Shown in pieces: positions 62,735-64,000 of a DNA stretch of 64,000 bases. The DNA is from Sphingobacteriales bacterium (GTDB lineage Bacteria; Bacteroidota; Bacteroidia; Chitinophagales; CAIOSU01), in NCBI GenBank assembly GCA_027483645.1, contig JAIXUD010000002.1:1-64000 (forward strand), given 5' to 3'. The first letter of the stretch is position 1. Each line of letters starts with the position of its first letter. The position numbers and the translations under genes are program-made. The notes under the pieces are model-generated. The model did no database searches. It had not been told where the DNA came from and saw only the letters and a program-made list of their open reading frames with translations.

Positions 62735-63331
62735 TCAATATTTACTGTTTTTATCTTGCTCATAAGCCTTTTGTATTGGTTCGGCATATAACTCTAGCTC
62801 CTTCTCGTATATCAAATCGCACACTAAAGCCTTGTCTTCTTTGAAATAACTGCATCCATAACTTGTAACGTCATCCAAATCCGTTGAAATCAATACTAAC
62901 TTATCTGGGTCTAGTCCATCCACATAAATCTCGTAAAAGAAAACCACATGGGTTTTACCTGCTATACTAATTTTAGCCAGCGATTTTTCAATGTATTGCA
63001 CTCCTTGAAATCCGCCATCGGTTGTTGCAATAAACTTTCTATTGTTTTCTGTAGAGGATTTTACTATCAAACTTAGGTTCGAAATCCATCCAGGTTCGCC
63101 AAAATTTCCAGCCTCCTTTTTCAAGATGTAAACCAAATGGTTGGAGTCAATAACCAATGAATCTACCCATGTTTCAGTCACAGGTAAGCTGGGTGTTGCT
63201 TCTTCAATTACGGCTGGAAGTGCCGCCTCTATAGCAACGGCAACAGTTTCCGTGGGCAGGGTTTCCTCCACGTTGCCACAACCCAGAATCGATATAGTAA
63301 ACAAGATGCTGGTCCAAATAGCTTTGCCCAT
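62735..63331 (-). CDS. Lipoprotein of unknown function
   Basis: 198-aa predicted lipoprotein: a basic start (MGKAIW), a hydrophobic run and the lipobox ILGC. A low-complexity Glu/Val/Ala/Pro linker (about 20-50) is followed by a globular domain with YILKKEAGNFGEPGWISNL and ISTDLDDVTSYGCSYF. The frame is open 13 codons further up from a GTG, but the ATG directly before the signal is preferred. No family was recognised. Convergent with the doubtful small ORF. Confidence 0.7.
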   Translation of the reverse strand: MGKAIWTSILFTISILGCGNVEETLPTETVAVAIEAALPAVIEEATPSLPVTETWVDSLVIDSNHLVYILKKEAGNFGEPGWISNLSLIVKSSTENNRKFIATTDGGFQGVQYIEKSLAKISIAGKTHVVFFYEIYVDGLDPDKLVLISTDLDDVTSYGCSYFKEDKALVCDLIYEKELELYAEPIQKAYEQDKNSKY

Positions 63332-63444
63332 TTTACAATATTTTGCCAGTAAACTTAATGAATCCCACACAATTCCAATATGCTACCCACTCTTTAGTTA
63401 TTACAATATATGTAGTGATATAGCGTATTTTATCGCCACATCAT

Positions 63445-63452
63445 TATATTTG
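63445..63452 (+). promoter_or_regulatory. -7 promoter element for the Rieske gene
   Basis: TATATTTG fits TAnnTTTG, 46 bases before the ATG. No clear TTG is found at the expected upstream distance. Confidence 0.35.
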
Positions 63453-63498
63453 TTTACATAGCATGCTGTTGGTTTGCTGTAAACTCCTCCCCGTACAC

Positions 63499-64000
63499 AT
63501 GCTACAAATCGTTCTCGCTGTTATATTATTGGCTATTGTTGGCACATTGGTCGGTTTCTATTTTGCCATTTTTGTGGTTGGCAAAAAGCGTGAAAAATTC
63601 ACCTTCGACCCAGTTTACGAAAAAGAACGCGCCAAGCACTACCCGCCGCCGTACCCCAATGGCTGGTTCAGCTTATGCAGCTCTGGCGACATTACTAAAG
63701 GAAAAGTAAAAGAGATTGAAGCCCTCGGGCAGAAGTTTGCCGTGTTCCGTGGTGAGAATGGCGAGGTGGGCGTGCTAGATGTGTACTGCCCGCACCTAAA
63801 CGCCAACTTGGCCGGTGGCACCGTAAAAGGCAACAACCTGGTTTGCCCTTTCCATGCATGGGAGTTTAAGGCCAACGGCAAGTGCGCCCACATACCGTAT
63901 AGCGACAATGTACCTCGCACCGCCGAAACCAAGGCGTGGACAGTAGTAGAAAACTGGGGCCTGATAATGGTATGGTATCACAGTGATGGCATAGCCCCCA
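63499..64000 (+). CDS. Rieske [2Fe-2S] oxygenase, Neverland/DAF-36-like (partial, runs off the window)
   Basis: The first 167 codons of a larger gene. An N-terminal transmembrane helix (about 3-27) is followed by a Rieske domain with both cluster-binding pairs: CPHL (C97, H99) and CPFH (C117, H120), read as C-x-H and C-x2-H. The flanking pattern (YPPPYPNGWFSLC, FAVFRGENGEVGVLD, FHAWEF, GKCAHIPYSD) resembles the Neverland/DAF-36 cholesterol 7-desaturase family and related KshA-type steroid oxygenases more than aromatic-ring dioxygenases. The catalytic mononuclear-iron domain lies beyond the window, so the substrate and completeness cannot be judged. Confidence 0.8.
   Translation, partial: MLQIVLAVILLAIVGTLVGFYFAIFVVGKKREKFTFDPVYEKERAKHYPPPYPNGWFSLCSSGDITKGKVKEIEALGQKFAVFRGENGEVGVLDVYCPHLNANLAGGTVKGNNLVCPFHAWEFKANGKCAHIPYSDNVPRTAETKAWTVVENWGLIMVWYHSDGIAP

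Noticed and set aside
1-64000. Defence island, prophage or toxin-antitoxin module
   Set aside because: No nuclease, restriction, abortive-infection, integrase or phage structural gene was recognised anywhere in the window.

Overview
The window is a chromosomal segment of a Bacteroidota bacterium. The evidence is a set of secreted proteins ending in type IX secretion (T9SS) sorting domains of both the 'type A' and the gliding-motility-associated (CHU_C-like) kind, SprB-type repeats, a fused E1 alpha/beta 2-oxoacid dehydrogenase, a PorE-like OmpA protein, TAnnTTTG-type promoter elements and the near absence of Shine-Dalgarno sequences. A member of the Chitinophagales/Sphingobacteriales side of the phylum is plausible, but the sequence alone does not fix the family. 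No rRNA, tRNA, CRISPR array, transposase or phage gene was found.

Layout. 1-7.9 kb: a gene-free repeat cluster, an S9 peptidase, the fused E1 dehydrogenase, a DUF3298-like lipoprotein, an AsmA/DUF748-like protein and a 3-methyladenine DNA glycosylase. 7.9-11.2 kb: a large secreted amidase with CUB and SprB repeats. 11.4-18.6 kb: a glycan cluster with a flippase diverging from a tightly coupled polysaccharide deacetylase, GNAT and FemAB/BioF2-like trio, then a TPR protein and a GT4 glycosyltransferase. 18.7-27.7 kb: a T9SS protein with two small ORFs behind it, a DUF5684-like membrane protein, RidA, a degenerate 3-hydroxyacyl-CoA dehydrogenase, the N-terminal half of transketolase, a CaiB-type CoA-transferase, a LysE exporter, ACMSD (kynurenine pathway) and a DUF1761 protein. 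27.9-46.3 kb: dnaN, a PKD-domain T9SS protein, a sodium:solute symporter with a 61-aa partner, a putative secreted glycosidase, the PorE-like protein, pth, hpd, a Na/Pi symporter and a penicillin-acylase-like hydrolase. 46.7-64 kb: a 1660-aa adhesin with 15 SprB repeats, rnhB, chrA, HU, ruvB, a TPR protein, a 57-aa small protein, a TolC/HlyD pair with no pump, kynureninase, a lipoprotein and the start of a Neverland/DAF-36-like Rieske protein that runs off the end.

How it fits together. Housekeeping genes (dnaN, pth, rnhB, ruvB, hup, ridA) are interleaved with a cell-surface programme (T9SS cargo, OmpA protein, glycan cluster) and dispersed aromatic amino-acid catabolism: hpd for tyrosine, kynU and ACMSD for tryptophan. 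The most unusual feature is the intergenic DNA. Several families of heptanucleotide tandem repeats abut start or stop codons. There are also a MITE-like palindromic element, REP-like hairpin repeats and a four-copy spaced repeat at the left edge.
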